Assembly (NCBI GenBank): GCA_009780955.1
Contig: WQZB01000003.1
Location: 1-64,000 of the forward strand
Source of the DNA: Polyangiaceae bacterium
Lineage (GTDB): Bacteria > Myxococcota_A > Polyangia > Polyangiales > Polyangiaceae
DNA length: 64,000 nt
Direction of reading: 5' to 3'
The position numbers and the translations under genes are program-made. The notes under the pieces were generated by a model. It saw only the letters and a list, made by a program, of their open reading frames with translations, ran no database searches and was not told where the DNA came from. Below are positions 1 to 8,106 of this stretch, piece by piece. Position 1 is the stretch's first letter. Each line of letters starts with the position of its first letter.

Positions 1-96
1 CGTCCAGGGGCAGCCACCCGCCGCCGTAATCGAAGATCCGGTTTACATCTCGCCCTGCCGCATGTTGCCGTGACCGGGTTAGCAGGATTCCCCAGC

Positions 97-143
97 TTTC
101 TCCGAGTGTGCCTGGTGGGCATACTCGAGGAATCTCGGAGAAA
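97..143. repeat. Nested inverted repeat upstream of the first small gene
   Basis: TTTCTCCGAG (97-106) is repeated as its exact reverse complement CTCGGAGAAA (134-143). Inside it, CGAGTGTGCC (103-112) can pair with GGCATACTCG (118-127) with one G-T wobble. The two pairings overlap and are mutually exclusive, so the site could be a protein operator or a 5' leader switch for the gene starting at 181. No function is known. Confidence 0.45.
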
Positions 144-180
144 CTCGGCGAACGCGACACACCGTGCAGGAGAAAACCCT

Positions 181-417
181 ATGTTCAAGGCCATTGAGGA
201 GCCACGCGCATATCCGCGCGGGTACTTTGCCAGCAAGCTTCGCCCCGCGCGTGAGGTGCGCCTCATCCAGGTCACCGATGAAGTGTGGGACGCATTCGGC
301 GGCGACATGACCGCTATCGAGAAGGCGTTGGCGTCGCTCGCACAGCTCGTCGCGAGTGCGAAAAGCTTGCCGCCGAAGAAGGCGAAGCCGAAAACGAAGA
401 AGCGCTCCGCAGCGTAA
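181..417 (+). CDS. Small basic hypothetical protein of the integrative element
   Basis: A 78-residue protein that I do not recognise. The start at 181 is chosen because AGGAGAAA lies five bases upstream of the ATG; a longer reading from 70 has no such site and would cross the inverted repeat at 97-143. The body carries a short acidic-to-hydrophobic stretch around residues 25-55. The last 20 residues are rich in lysine (PPKKAKPKTKKRSAA), typical of nucleic-acid-associated or disordered tails. It is the first of three co-directional genes leading to the recombinase, so an accessory role in the mobile element is likely but not shown. Confidence 0.6.
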   Translation: MFKAIEEPRAYPRGYFASKLRPAREVRLIQVTDEVWDAFGGDMTAIEKALASLAQLVASAKSLPPKKAKPKTKKRSAA

Positions 418-441
418 TCCGTGTTTGTTCGCAGCGGCGCC

Positions 442-478
442 TTGAACGTGTGTAATTCATGCGTACAATGACACACGT
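442..478 (+). promoter_or_regulatory. Sigma70-like promoter overlapped by a palindromic operator
   Basis: TTGAAC (442-447) and TACAAT (464-469), separated by 16 bases, form a near-consensus -35/-10 pair. An 8-bp perfect inverted repeat, ACGTGTGT (446-453) and ACACACGT (471-478), brackets the -10 box, with its centre near 462. Transcription would be expected to begin around 475-477, only a few bases before the ATG at 481. This is a typical layout for autorepression by the ribbon-helix-helix protein encoded immediately downstream; that link is inferred. Confidence 0.5.
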
Positions 479-480
479 CA

Positions 481-660
481 ATGTCGCCGCTGATTGATAG
501 GACTGAGCGCTTTGGTATTCGCGCATCGACCGAGGAGATTGCGATGCTTCAGGCTCTGGCGGACGATGCCGGACTGTCTTCGTCCGATATCGTTCGCCAA
601 CTCATTCGAGCGGCATACAAAGACAAGTTCGGCGACAAGAAGCCGAAGCTCAAAGGATGA
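481..660 (+). CDS. Ribbon-helix-helix (CopG/Arc-type) DNA-binding protein, 59 aa
   Basis: A 59-residue protein running from ATG at 481 to TGA at 658-660. The N-terminal part reads ERFGIRAS, a beta-strand that would pair in the dimer and contact the DNA groove. It is followed by helix one (TEEIAMLQALADDAG) and, after the turn LSSSD, helix two (IVRQLIRAAYKDKF). This order and spacing match the RHH fold; residues 51-59 are a lysine-rich tail. There is no Shine-Dalgarno site and the promoter at 442-469 would give a nearly leaderless mRNA. Position just before the recombinase suggests control of element excision or autorepression. The DNA target and partner are unknown. Confidence 0.7.
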   Translation: MSPLIDRTERFGIRASTEEIAMLQALADDAGLSSSDIVRQLIRAAYKDKFGDKKPKLKG

Positions 661-727
661 AGAGCATACGGCACTAACGACAGCAGTCGTGCGGGGCACG
701 CGGACCGCGTTGGCGATCTTGCTCGAG

Positions 728-1828
728 ATGGCGGCCAAGGCACGCGCCGGCCGCCCGTGGGACGCCGTCGTCGCTGCCGTCGAGACGCTATGTGCGGGCG
801 CTGTTACGTCTGCACAGGAGGCGCCCACTTTGCCGACGTTCCTCCAACATCTCGAGGATTGGACGAGCGGCGAGCTCGCGAAGAAATACCCTCACCACAT
901 CAAGGTGAAGAAGAGCGCCGACGGGGACGAGACGCGCATCCGCAAGCACATCGCGCCGGTGCTCGAGAGCGTCCTCGTCGACGAAGTCACGCTCGACCAC
1001 TGCGAACTGGTGATGGCCGGCATCCCTGCCGAGCGATCGGACGGGACGCGGCGCCAAGTGGCGCAGGTTCTCCGACGAGGACTTGCGCTCGCCGTGTACC
1101 CGTGCCGCTACCGCAAGGACCAGCCAATCCCGCAAGGCTGGCTCCCGAAGGTGAAGAGCAACAAGGCGAAGGAGTGCCTCTACCCCGACGAGGATCGAGC
1201 GCTCCTTGCGTGCGCTCCGACGGACAGTCACCCCGGCGTGCCGCTTCTTCGCCGCCTTGCTTACGGCTTGCTCGCCCGTGAGGGTATGCGCGCCGACGAG
1301 CTCGCCCGTATCGAATGGCGAGACGTCGATCTGGAACGCGGGCGCATCGACTTGGACGTCAACAAGACAAGCGATCCACGAGCTTGGGCGCTCGGGGATG
1401 GCTCGCTCGCCGCCCTCCGGATCTGGAAGGAGAACTTCTGCAAAGGAGCGACGCCGAAGGATCGCGTGCTGCAACAAGACGGCGTGCCGCTCGACATGTC
1501 GCGTCTCGCCGAGCAGCTCCGAGACGATCTCCACGCTGCTGGCGTCAACCGCGAAAAGCTCTTCGAACGGAGCGCCACCCGCTTGCCTATCCGAGCCCAC
1601 GACCTCCGCGCCACGTTCGTGACCGTCGCCCTCGCCACCGGCAAGACGGAGGCATGGGTGGCCGATCGAACGGGGCACCGCTCCTCGCAGATGATCAACC
1701 GATACCGGCGCCGAGCGCGAACGTGGACGGAGCAAAAAACTCGGCGAGCTGATCGCGCTTCACAAGGCGCTGCCGGACCTCTCTGCCCCATGTACCGCCC
1801 CATTTTCAGTGGGCCAACCGGGACTTGA
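728..1828 (+). CDS. Tyrosine recombinase/integrase, 3' end probably frameshifted
   Basis: Site-specific recombinase that would integrate and excise the element at the adjacent tRNA. Counting from the ATG at 728, the catalytic set is visible: Arg188 (REGMRADEL), Lys213, His291 and Arg294 (HDLRATF), His317 (TGHRSS) and the nucleophile Tyr326 (INRYRR). A core-binding domain occupies roughly residues 30-150. The start is uncertain: no clear ribosome site precedes 728 or the in-frame GTG at 689, and reading upstream to 494 overlaps the RHH gene. After Tyr326 an A6 run (1734-1739) appears to hold one base too many. In the neighbouring frame the sequence continues as KLGELIALHKALPDL, a much more family-like C-terminus, ending at 1871 inside the tRNA. 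All catalytic residues precede the shift, so activity may be retained. Confidence 0.85.
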   Translation: MAAKARAGRPWDAVVAAVETLCAGAVTSAQEAPTLPTFLQHLEDWTSGELAKKYPHHIKVKKSADGDETRIRKHIAPVLESVLVDEVTLDHCELVMAGIPAERSDGTRRQVAQVLRRGLALAVYPCRYRKDQPIPQGWLPKVKSNKAKECLYPDEDRALLACAPTDSHPGVPLLRRLAYGLLAREGMRADELARIEWRDVDLERGRIDLDVNKTSDPRAWALGDGSLAALRIWKENFCKGATPKDRVLQQDGVPLDMSRLAEQLRDDLHAAGVNREKLFERSATRLPIRAHDLRATFVTVALATGKTEAWVADRTGHRSSQMINRYRRRARTWTEQKTRRADRASQGAAGPLCPMYRPIFSGPTGT

Positions 1829-1882
1829 ACCCGAAACCAATGGATTAAGAGTCCACTGCTCTACCAATTGAGCTATTGGCCC
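1810..1882 (-). tRNA. tRNA-Lys (anticodon CTT)
   Basis: The minus strand reads as a complete 73-nt tRNA. The acceptor stem GGGCCAA pairs with TTGGCCC, followed by discriminator A at 1810. The D arm contains AGCTCAATTGGTAGAGC. The anticodon loop is CTCTTAA with CTT as anticodon, flanked by a GTGGA/TCCAT stem. The T arm contains the invariant GGTTCAAGTCC. The 3' CCA is not encoded (CTG follows the discriminator). Its 3' half is the likely attachment site for the recombinase on the opposite strand. Confidence 0.95.
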
Positions 1883-2018
1883 GCGAGAACGTGCCCAATA
1901 CCTTTTCGTGCGGCTTCATGTCAAGCGTCACATTGTAGCTGCTAGTAAGGCTCGAATATTCTCATGCGCCTTGCCGCTAAGACTAAGCTAGTGCTCTGAC
2001 AGGATTCGGAGAGACCCT

Positions 2019-3002
2019 ATGAAGGCACTCGTAACGGGGGGCGCGGGCTACATTGGCTCGCACATGGTTCGCACGCTGCTCGATGTGGGCCATGAAGTGA
2101 TGGTTTTCGACGATTTGTCGACAGGGCATCGCGACAGCGTGCCGGATTCCGTGGCGTTCATCGAGGGCAACATCGCCGACGCGTCGCAAATGCAAGTCGT
2201 TCTTGCCAACGCACGCGTCGACGCCGTTTTTCACTTCGCCGCGAAGATTTGCGTCGAAGAATCGGTGCGTTCTCCGCGTCAATATTACCAGGGTAATCTT
2301 GTTGCATCTCTCCGTTTGCTCGATGCCGTGCTCGACGCCAAGGTGCCGTATTTCGTGCTGTCGTCCACGGCAGCCGTGTATGGAACCCCCGACGAAGTCC
2401 CAATCCCCGAAGATCATCCCAAGCGTCCTCTCAATCCGTATGGCGAAACGAAACTCGCTGTGGAGCGCGCGCTTTGCGGCTATGGGCGTGCGTACGGTCT
2501 GAAGTGGGCTGCACTCCGGTACTTCAACGCGGCCGGTGCATACCCCGCGGCGGGGCTCGGTGAACGGCACGATCCGGAAACCCACCTTTTGCCAATCGTT
2601 CTTGACGTTGCGCGCGGCAAGCGCCCGTCGATTTCGGTCTACGGAACCAACTGGCCCACGGCCGATGGCACTTGCGTTCGCGACTACATTCACGTGCGCG
2701 ATCTCTGCGAGGCGCACCTTGCTGCTGCGTCGTACCTCGCCAGCGGCGGCGAAAGCGGCTCATTCAACCTTGGTACAGGGCAAGGCCACTCGGTGCATGA
2801 AGTCATTGAAACGGCCAGGCGAGTCACCGGCCGAACGATCGCCGTCACCGTGGCAGAACCTCGCTCGGGCGACCCTGCCGTTCTTGTTGCAAATGTTGAA
2901 CGTGCCAAAAAAGTGTTCGGCTGGCAGCCGAAACGCACCGATTTAGGTGGCATCGTGGCCGACGCTTGGGCATTCATGCAAAGTACGCAACGTCGCGAAT
3001 GA
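2019..3002 (+). CDS. galE: UDP-glucose 4-epimerase
   Basis: Interconverts UDP-glucose and UDP-galactose in the cytoplasm, supplying galactosyl donors for exopolysaccharide or LPS. The 327-residue length fits bacterial GalE (about 338). The NAD-binding glycine motif GGAGYIGSH is at residues 7-15, the catalytic serine/threonine region SSTAAVYG at 115-122, and the YxxxK pair is Tyr141/Lys145 (YGETK). The substrate-domain signature RYFNAAGA follows. GGAGAG lies a few bases before the ATG. Its TGA (3000-3002) overlaps an ATG (2999-3001), and the next membrane-protein gene begins inside its 3' end, suggesting an operon for surface glycan synthesis. Confidence in function is high; related hexose epimerases cannot be wholly excluded. 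Confidence 0.93.
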   Translation: MKALVTGGAGYIGSHMVRTLLDVGHEVMVFDDLSTGHRDSVPDSVAFIEGNIADASQMQVVLANARVDAVFHFAAKICVEESVRSPRQYYQGNLVASLRLLDAVLDAKVPYFVLSSTAAVYGTPDEVPIPEDHPKRPLNPYGETKLAVERALCGYGRAYGLKWAALRYFNAAGAYPAAGLGERHDPETHLLPIVLDVARGKRPSISVYGTNWPTADGTCVRDYIHVRDLCEAHLAAASYLASGGESGSFNLGTGQGHSVHEVIETARRVTGRTIAVTVAEPRSGDPAVLVANVERAKKVFGWQPKRTDLGGIVADAWAFMQSTQRRE

Positions 3003-4908
3003 AGCCAATGCAGCAAATCAAAAACGACGCAAAACAGGCAAGGCAAGCCAAACAAGCAAAGCAAACGAGACAGGACGGCACGCCGCGCACGCTGCGAAGG
3101 CTTTTTTTTTGTTCGTTTTCGCGGCATTTTTCACGGTTTTTCCGTACCTACGCGCGGTCAACAACCCAAACGAATTCGGCCGCGTTTTCACTTCCATAGC
3201 CATTGTCGAACACCACACGTTCGCAATCGACCAGCCCGTGGCGCTCTGGGGCTGGGTCAACGACATGGCGATCGTCCCATCGAAAACAGACGGCACCTCA
3301 CACTACTTCACGGTGAAGGGGCCCGCGCTCGTCTACGCGAGCGTGCCAGCGTATTTCCTATTTTCAAAAGTCGTTGCGCCGGCCTTGGGTCACCATTACC
3401 CAACGGCGCAATCTTCCCAAGAAGACAAGCTTTGGTGGCTTCGCAACAGCACTTGGGCACTTCGCATCGCGATCATCCAAATTCCGTGTTTCTTCTTCCT
3501 TCTTTGGTTCGAGAAGTACTTGCGTGATTTCACGTGGGATCCGCTTCTGCGCTACGCCGTAGTGGCCGCGTGCGGACTCGGCACTAATTTTCTTGCGTAT
3601 ACGCACATGTTCGCGAGTCACTCGCCGTATGCGGCCTCGGCTTTCGTCGCGTTTGCGTTGACCGAACGCGAAAGGCGGCAGTCGTACGGCGAAGTGGCGA
3701 AGCGGCGCTGGACAATCGCCATGCTCGTTGGATTTTTCACGAGTCTGTGCGTCTCCTTCGAATATCAATCGCTTTTCGTTGCCATCATTTTATCGATTTA
3801 TGGCATTTTTACATTTTGGGGGAAAAAGCAATTTCTTGCTTTTGCGCTCGGCGGTCTCATCAACATTCCGCCTGTTATGTATTTCCAATGGAAGGCATTT
3901 GGAACCCCGCTTACGCCCGGTCACCAAATGCTTCAAACCGCGCAGTTTGCCGCCATCCACAAGCACGGGCTTTGGGGCATCATGTGGCCTCAGTGGAATG
4001 CCATCAAAGAGCTCGCCATCGATCCGGGCTCGGGCTTTTTTGGAATGAGCCCGTTCATGTGGCTTGGCCTCTTGGCCATACCGCTGCTTTTGCTGTCGCC
4101 AGGTGGCAAAGGCGATGGCTTGCGGCGCTCGGAAATGCGCGTTGCAACAGCCGTTTGGGCGCTCGCGTGCGCGGCGCTCGTCGGCGTCAATGCGGGATTC
4201 ATCGAGTGGCGCGGGGGTTGGACCATCGGGCCGCGCTACCTCGTTCCGGCGGCGCCCTTCTTCGCCTTTGGCGCCGCGTGCGCGCTCGAGCGTTTTTCCG
4301 GTGCGAGCGTCGCACGTCGAGCCATCGCGCGTGGCACCGCCGGCGGCCTTGCCCTCGCAAGCGTTCTTGCCATTGGCACCGTGGGCATCTTCGTCGACAC
4401 GTTGCCCGAAGAAACCGCGCGACCCTTCGCGCAATTCGTCATTCCGCTCGCCTTTGCCGGCTTCGTTCCCCATCACGTGGCCGAGTGGTTCGGCTGGACA
4501 ACGACGACCTTTTGGTACGTGGTCTGTGGGGCCATGCTGCTCGCCCCTACCCTTGCCGGGCTTTGGCGAGCGCACGACACGGGGCGCATCTACGGGCTGC
4601 GAGTGGTGTCGTTCGTGCTCGCGCTGGGCGTGGGCATGGTTCCGGCGCTGAGCCCACCCAAAGACGGAAGCGCGCTTTTCGTTCTAAGCCCAGGAGCCCG
4701 CACATTCCCATTCACGCGGTCCTGGGAGCCGCCAGGGCGCGATCGCATCACGCGTTTGCGGCAGAACGCGGAGCACGACGGGCAGGACCAACCGTGTGTA
4801 TGGCACAAACTAGCCGGTCTCGAGCGTGTCCTTGGCAACGACGCGCAAGCGGCACGCGACGAAGCCCGCGCAGCAGCAGCAGGCGCCGCACGCGATCAGT
4901 GTAAGTAG
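2947..4908 (+). CDS. Polytopic membrane protein, possible GT-C glycosyltransferase
   Basis: A 653-residue integral membrane protein with about ten to twelve hydrophobic segments from residue 52 onward, separated by short loops, ending in a soluble tail rich in Ala, Arg and Asp. The overall build resembles GT-C/PMT-type glycosyltransferases that use lipid-linked sugars, but no diagnostic catalytic motif was certain. The start is unusual: ATG 2947 lies within galE in another frame, giving a basic, low-complexity N-terminus (TGKASQTSKANETG). An alternative is the ATG at 2999, which overlaps the galE stop and would need a one-base shift in the T9 run at 3102-3110. Placement after galE suggests a role in polysaccharide assembly. 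Confidence 0.7.
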   Translation: MASWPTLGHSCKVRNVANEANAANQKRRKTGKASQTSKANETGRHAAHAAKAFFLFVFAAFFTVFPYLRAVNNPNEFGRVFTSIAIVEHHTFAIDQPVALWGWVNDMAIVPSKTDGTSHYFTVKGPALVYASVPAYFLFSKVVAPALGHHYPTAQSSQEDKLWWLRNSTWALRIAIIQIPCFFFLLWFEKYLRDFTWDPLLRYAVVAACGLGTNFLAYTHMFASHSPYAASAFVAFALTERERRQSYGEVAKRRWTIAMLVGFFTSLCVSFEYQSLFVAIILSIYGIFTFWGKKQFLAFALGGLINIPPVMYFQWKAFGTPLTPGHQMLQTAQFAAIHKHGLWGIMWPQWNAIKELAIDPGSGFFGMSPFMWLGLLAIPLLLLSPGGKGDGLRRSEMRVATAVWALACAALVGVNAGFIEWRGGWTIGPRYLVPAAPFFAFGAACALERFSGASVARRAIARGTAGGLALASVLAIGTVGIFVDTLPEETARPFAQFVIPLAFAGFVPHHVAEWFGWTTTTFWYVVCGAMLLAPTLAGLWRAHDTGRIYGLRVVSFVLALGVGMVPALSPPKDGSALFVLSPGARTFPFTRSWEPPGRDRITRLRQNAEHDGQDQPCVWHKLAGLERVLGNDAQAARDEARAAAAGAARDQCK

Positions 4909-4962
4909 CCAACCCGTCGCACGGCGGACCTGCGTGGCGAGCCCCTTGCTCGAGCGCGCACC

Positions 4963-6972
4963 ATGGAGTCGGGGGAGTCGGGACTTGCGATGGAACGCGA
5001 CGTGCGCGAACGCGTGGAGCACACTTGTGCTCGCCTCACGCTGCTCTGTTCCATTTTCGCATCCCTGCTCGCCGTCGTCGCGTTCATCGGATGGGCAAGC
5101 GGAAAGCTATGGCTGACCGGTGCAGGCATTGGCTTTCCGCTCATGACGCCGAACGCCGTGGCCTCGGTGCTCTTCGCCGCGGCGGGTGTGGCATTGCTTG
5201 GTCACGAGCGACCATCGAGAGCCGCACGTGTGGCGGGGCGAATCGCAACGGTCGCATCCGGCCTCGTTGGCGTGGCCATGCTTGCAGAATATGTCATGCG
5301 CGCCGATCTCGCCTTTGATCGCCCTCGCTTCATGCCAACCGCATGCGGTAGCGGCGTGGCGTCGTGCGTACACCCCTCGGTCAACTCGGCGCTCGCCCTG
5401 CTGCTTCTCGCTTTCTCCGCGCTTACCATCGATGCTTCGAACCGCTTCGTGCGAACGCTGTCGCCCTTGCTCGCCTGCGTCGTTGCGTTCAACGCTGTCA
5501 CGGGACTGGCCGGCTATGTCTATGGCGTTGCCCCTCCCTTTGGTACGCCGAAGTACCTCCCCCACACGGGACTGTCGATTCACTCGGCGCTCGCCTACGT
5601 GGCTCTTTCCGTCGGCATTTTGTGCGCGCGGCCGCGGGCTGGTCCCATCGCCATCATCACGAGCGCGCGGGGCGGCGGCATCGTGGCACGCAGGTTTCTG
5701 CTTGCCATCGTTCTCTCGCCGCTGGTCGGCCTTGTGTTCATGCTCGTCCATCGCGCTGGGCTTTACCCAACGGAAGTGTCGGCTGCATTGAGCTCGGTCA
5801 CGGTGATGGTGATCGCCGTTGGGCTTATCATGCATAGTGCACGGACTCTCGACGAAGTCGAGCACAAGCTCGAAATGGCGCGCGCACACCTGCAGGCCCT
5901 TGTTGATCAGATGCCCGCCGGCGTTGTCTTCGTCAACGCGGCTGGAGTCGTGACGAACCACAACAGGTTCATGGAGGCCCTTTCGCCCACCGGAGCAATC
6001 GAGCTTCGCACACCACAAAACAAGCCTATTGATGCTTCACGGCTGCCCACCGAACAAGCACTTCGAACGGGCGAAGTCGTAACCGAAGAATTGCTCGTCA
6101 AAGATCCACACGACAAGCTCGTACCTGTCATTGCGTCTGCGGCGCCGGTGCGCGACGCGCGCGGCGTCACCTTCGGCGCCGTTGGTACTTTCCAAGACAT
6201 CACGGCGCTCAAGGGACTCGAACGCATGCGCGAAGAATGGATGAGCGTCGTGGCGCACGATCTCCGCCAGCCGCTCGGATCGCTCTCGCTCTCGGCACAA
6301 ATGCTCTCCGAGATGTCGCTACCCGAGAAAGCCGCTCGCGCGATTGCGCGAATTACCCGCGCAACCTCGCGGCTCGAGCGAATGATCGGCGATCTGTCCG
6401 ATCTGTCGCGAATCGAAGCGCGTAGGCTCGTGCTCGACAGGCGCCCGCTCGATCTTGGCTTGCTCGTGAAAGAAGCGAGCGACTCGTTTGCGGCACGAGA
6501 CACCTCGCGCCCAGTGCGTGTGACCGAACACGGCACGTCCGCGCGGGTTATCGCCGACGACGCGCGCGTGGATCAGATCCTCGGAAACCTTCTTTCGAAC
6601 GCCGTGAAATACGGCGCACCACAAACGCCCATCGACGTTGATATCGACTGGCGTGAAAGTGAGGTCGAAGTATCGGTGAGCAACAAAGGCGCGGGGCTGC
6701 CGCCAGAAGACGCCGAACGGATCTTCCAACGCTTCGAGCGCGGATCGGCCAAAAACCGAAGCCGTGTTGCCGGCCTCGGCCTTGGCCTGTACATCTGCCG
6801 CGGCCTCGTCGAAGCCCATGGAGGCAAAATCGGCGTTCAAAGCGTTGTCGATGACCACACCGTGTTTCGCTTCACGCTTCCTCTTGCGCCGAATCTCGCC
6901 GAGCAAGACATGGGCGACGCCGCCAAAGCCGGGGCTCGCCAGCGGGCACCAACGAGCCGCCCTACGCCTTAA
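4963..6972 (+). CDS. Membrane-bound sensor histidine kinase with PAS domain
   Basis: A 669-residue two-component sensor. Residues 25-300 contain about eight hydrophobic segments forming an integral-membrane sensing module. A PAS-like domain (about 310-420, 'MPAGVVFVNAAGVV') follows, then the phospho-acceptor H-box VVAHDLRQPLGSL near residue 430, the N-box NLLSNAVKYG, G1 NKGAGLPPEDAERIF and G2 GLGLGLYI of the ATPase domain. The extreme C-terminus is a short basic tail. No response regulator is adjacent, so the partner must be encoded elsewhere. The start could instead be the ATG at 4990. The signal is unknown; the many-TM input module suggests a membrane or lipid cue. Confidence 0.9.
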   Translation: MESGESGLAMERDVRERVEHTCARLTLLCSIFASLLAVVAFIGWASGKLWLTGAGIGFPLMTPNAVASVLFAAAGVALLGHERPSRAARVAGRIATVASGLVGVAMLAEYVMRADLAFDRPRFMPTACGSGVASCVHPSVNSALALLLLAFSALTIDASNRFVRTLSPLLACVVAFNAVTGLAGYVYGVAPPFGTPKYLPHTGLSIHSALAYVALSVGILCARPRAGPIAIITSARGGGIVARRFLLAIVLSPLVGLVFMLVHRAGLYPTEVSAALSSVTVMVIAVGLIMHSARTLDEVEHKLEMARAHLQALVDQMPAGVVFVNAAGVVTNHNRFMEALSPTGAIELRTPQNKPIDASRLPTEQALRTGEVVTEELLVKDPHDKLVPVIASAAPVRDARGVTFGAVGTFQDITALKGLERMREEWMSVVAHDLRQPLGSLSLSAQMLSEMSLPEKAARAIARITRATSRLERMIGDLSDLSRIEARRLVLDRRPLDLGLLVKEASDSFAARDTSRPVRVTEHGTSARVIADDARVDQILGNLLSNAVKYGAPQTPIDVDIDWRESEVEVSVSNKGAGLPPEDAERIFQRFERGSAKNRSRVAGLGLGLYICRGLVEAHGGKIGVQSVVDDHTVFRFTLPLAPNLAEQDMGDAAKAGARQRAPTSRPTP

Positions 6973-7004
6973 CTAGACCGCACGGGCGGCCACCGTCGTG
7001 CCCT

Positions 7005-7877
7005 TTATTGGATCTTGGCGCTGGCGTCGTACATCGTCTTGACGATAACATCGACTTTGTTGTTACCGGCCGATACCTGCGTAGCGGTCGTCGAGCTCGC
7101 TTCGAAAGAGATAGCCCCACTCCCGAGATCCGCGAGCTGGGCCGCTGGGATGGTTCCAGCCCCTGCACTAGAATCGAACACGCAGGTCACCGACACCACG
7201 GAATCCATGTTCGAAAAGTCGGCGTTCGACATCACAACCACAATCTGTTCCGAAGCAGCCCCATTGTCCCAGGTTAATGTGTAGTCGGAATTTTGCTGCA
7301 TAGCGGTCAAGTCAGACGTAAAAATCGGCATATGAGGGGCTTTTAGACTTGCGGAGAACGCGGGAAACGTGGCTCCCTTGGCTACCACCGAGACATCGTC
7401 GCCACTGGTGATCCAGTTATTGCTGCCGATGTCGAAGGTGTAGGACGGGTTGGCGTACCAACCCGACGAGTCGTCCCATGTGAGCGTTGCAGATTTATCT
7501 CCGACGTTGATGGTGATGTCTCCGGCGCTGACCTCCGGTCCTGTGTATATCGTTGCCGGTGTATGGCTTGTCTTGCAGCCGAGCGGCAGGTTACCAGTGA
7601 TATTGCTAGCTTGCGGATCGACATAGAACTGGGCCAAGGTGGAAGACTTCAGCGTTACGTCGTCTACCATCCGGAACTCGGTCAGGCCCTCAATCGAAAC
7701 CATGCCGTTCGAGTTTGCGGTGCCTTGGCCTCCCCCACCTGTCTGCGTGTTGTTCCCGGTGTTGCCCGAAGAGTTATCGTTGTTGCTACTGCTGCTGCAC
7801 GCGACGAACGCGATGGTACCGCCTGCGATGAGCAGCGTAGTGGCGAGCGAAGCGAATGTTGTCTGTCGAAAGTTCAT
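7005..7877 (-). CDS. Secreted lipoprotein, paralogue of the one at 10707-11633
   Basis: A 290-residue predicted lipoprotein. The signal peptide MNFRQTTFASLATTLL... ends in the lipobox FVACSS, with Cys24 or so as the lipidated residue, followed by a Ser/Asn/Gly-rich linker. The start at 7877 is preceded by AAGAGGAG; an upstream ATG at 7925 would spoil the signal peptide. The mature part is beta-rich with repeated Asp-Gly-Thr motifs such as ITINVGDKSATLTWDD and LTWDNGAASEQI. The gene at 10707-11633 shares the signal peptide almost exactly and much of the body, so the two arose by duplication. No family or function is recognised; a cell-surface role is inferred. Confidence 0.75.
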   Translation of the reverse strand: MNFRQTTFASLATTLLIAGGTIAFVACSSSSNNDNSSGNTGNNTQTGGGGQGTANSNGMVSIEGLTEFRMVDDVTLKSSTLAQFYVDPQASNITGNLPLGCKTSHTPATIYTGPEVSAGDITINVGDKSATLTWDDSSGWYANPSYTFDIGSNNWITSGDDVSVVAKGATFPAFSASLKAPHMPIFTSDLTAMQQNSDYTLTWDNGAASEQIVVVMSNADFSNMDSVVSVTCVFDSSAGAGTIPAAQLADLGSGAISFEASSTTATQVSAGNNKVDVIVKTMYDASAKIQ

Positions 7878-8106
7878 GACTCCTCTTAAACTCAACAATG
7901 AAATGGGTATGTATGATTTGCGCATAACCCCCCATTCGTCCTTTTTTCCCTCCGGTTGCTTCGATGACGAAAAAATCGACTGCGGAATTATGTCGCGAAT
8001 ACAGCACAGGCGAGCGCAGTTGCAGCTGTCCGCGTAGCGCAGCGATGTCCACGCTGTTCGAGTTCCCTATCGAGCTCGCCGAGCACGATAGGCACGAGAC
8101 CTGGCC

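Larger units (their letters stand above)
1..1882. mobile_element. Right end of an integrative element inserted at tRNA-Lys
   Basis: This segment has the layout of a genomic-island end. A tyrosine recombinase gene sits directly against, and reads into, the 3' end of a tRNA gene on the opposite strand. It is preceded by a ribbon-helix-helix regulator and a small basic protein. Integrases of this class commonly recombine at tRNA 3' ends, so the attachment site is expected within about 1810-1850. The other end and the second att copy would lie upstream of base 1, so the size of the element is unknown. From galE at 2019 onward the gene content looks chromosomal. The element call is inferred from gene order; no direct repeat can be checked inside the window. 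Confidence 0.6.

Noticed and set aside
494-727. N-terminal extension of the integrase frame to 494
   Set aside because: It overlaps the RHH gene in another frame, is Arg/Ser-rich without integrase similarity and has no ribosome site.
3747-4904. 385-residue Arg/His-rich frame on the + strand
   Set aside because: It is a shifted shadow of the membrane-protein gene, with arginine- and histidine-rich composition typical of out-of-frame GC-rich coding DNA.
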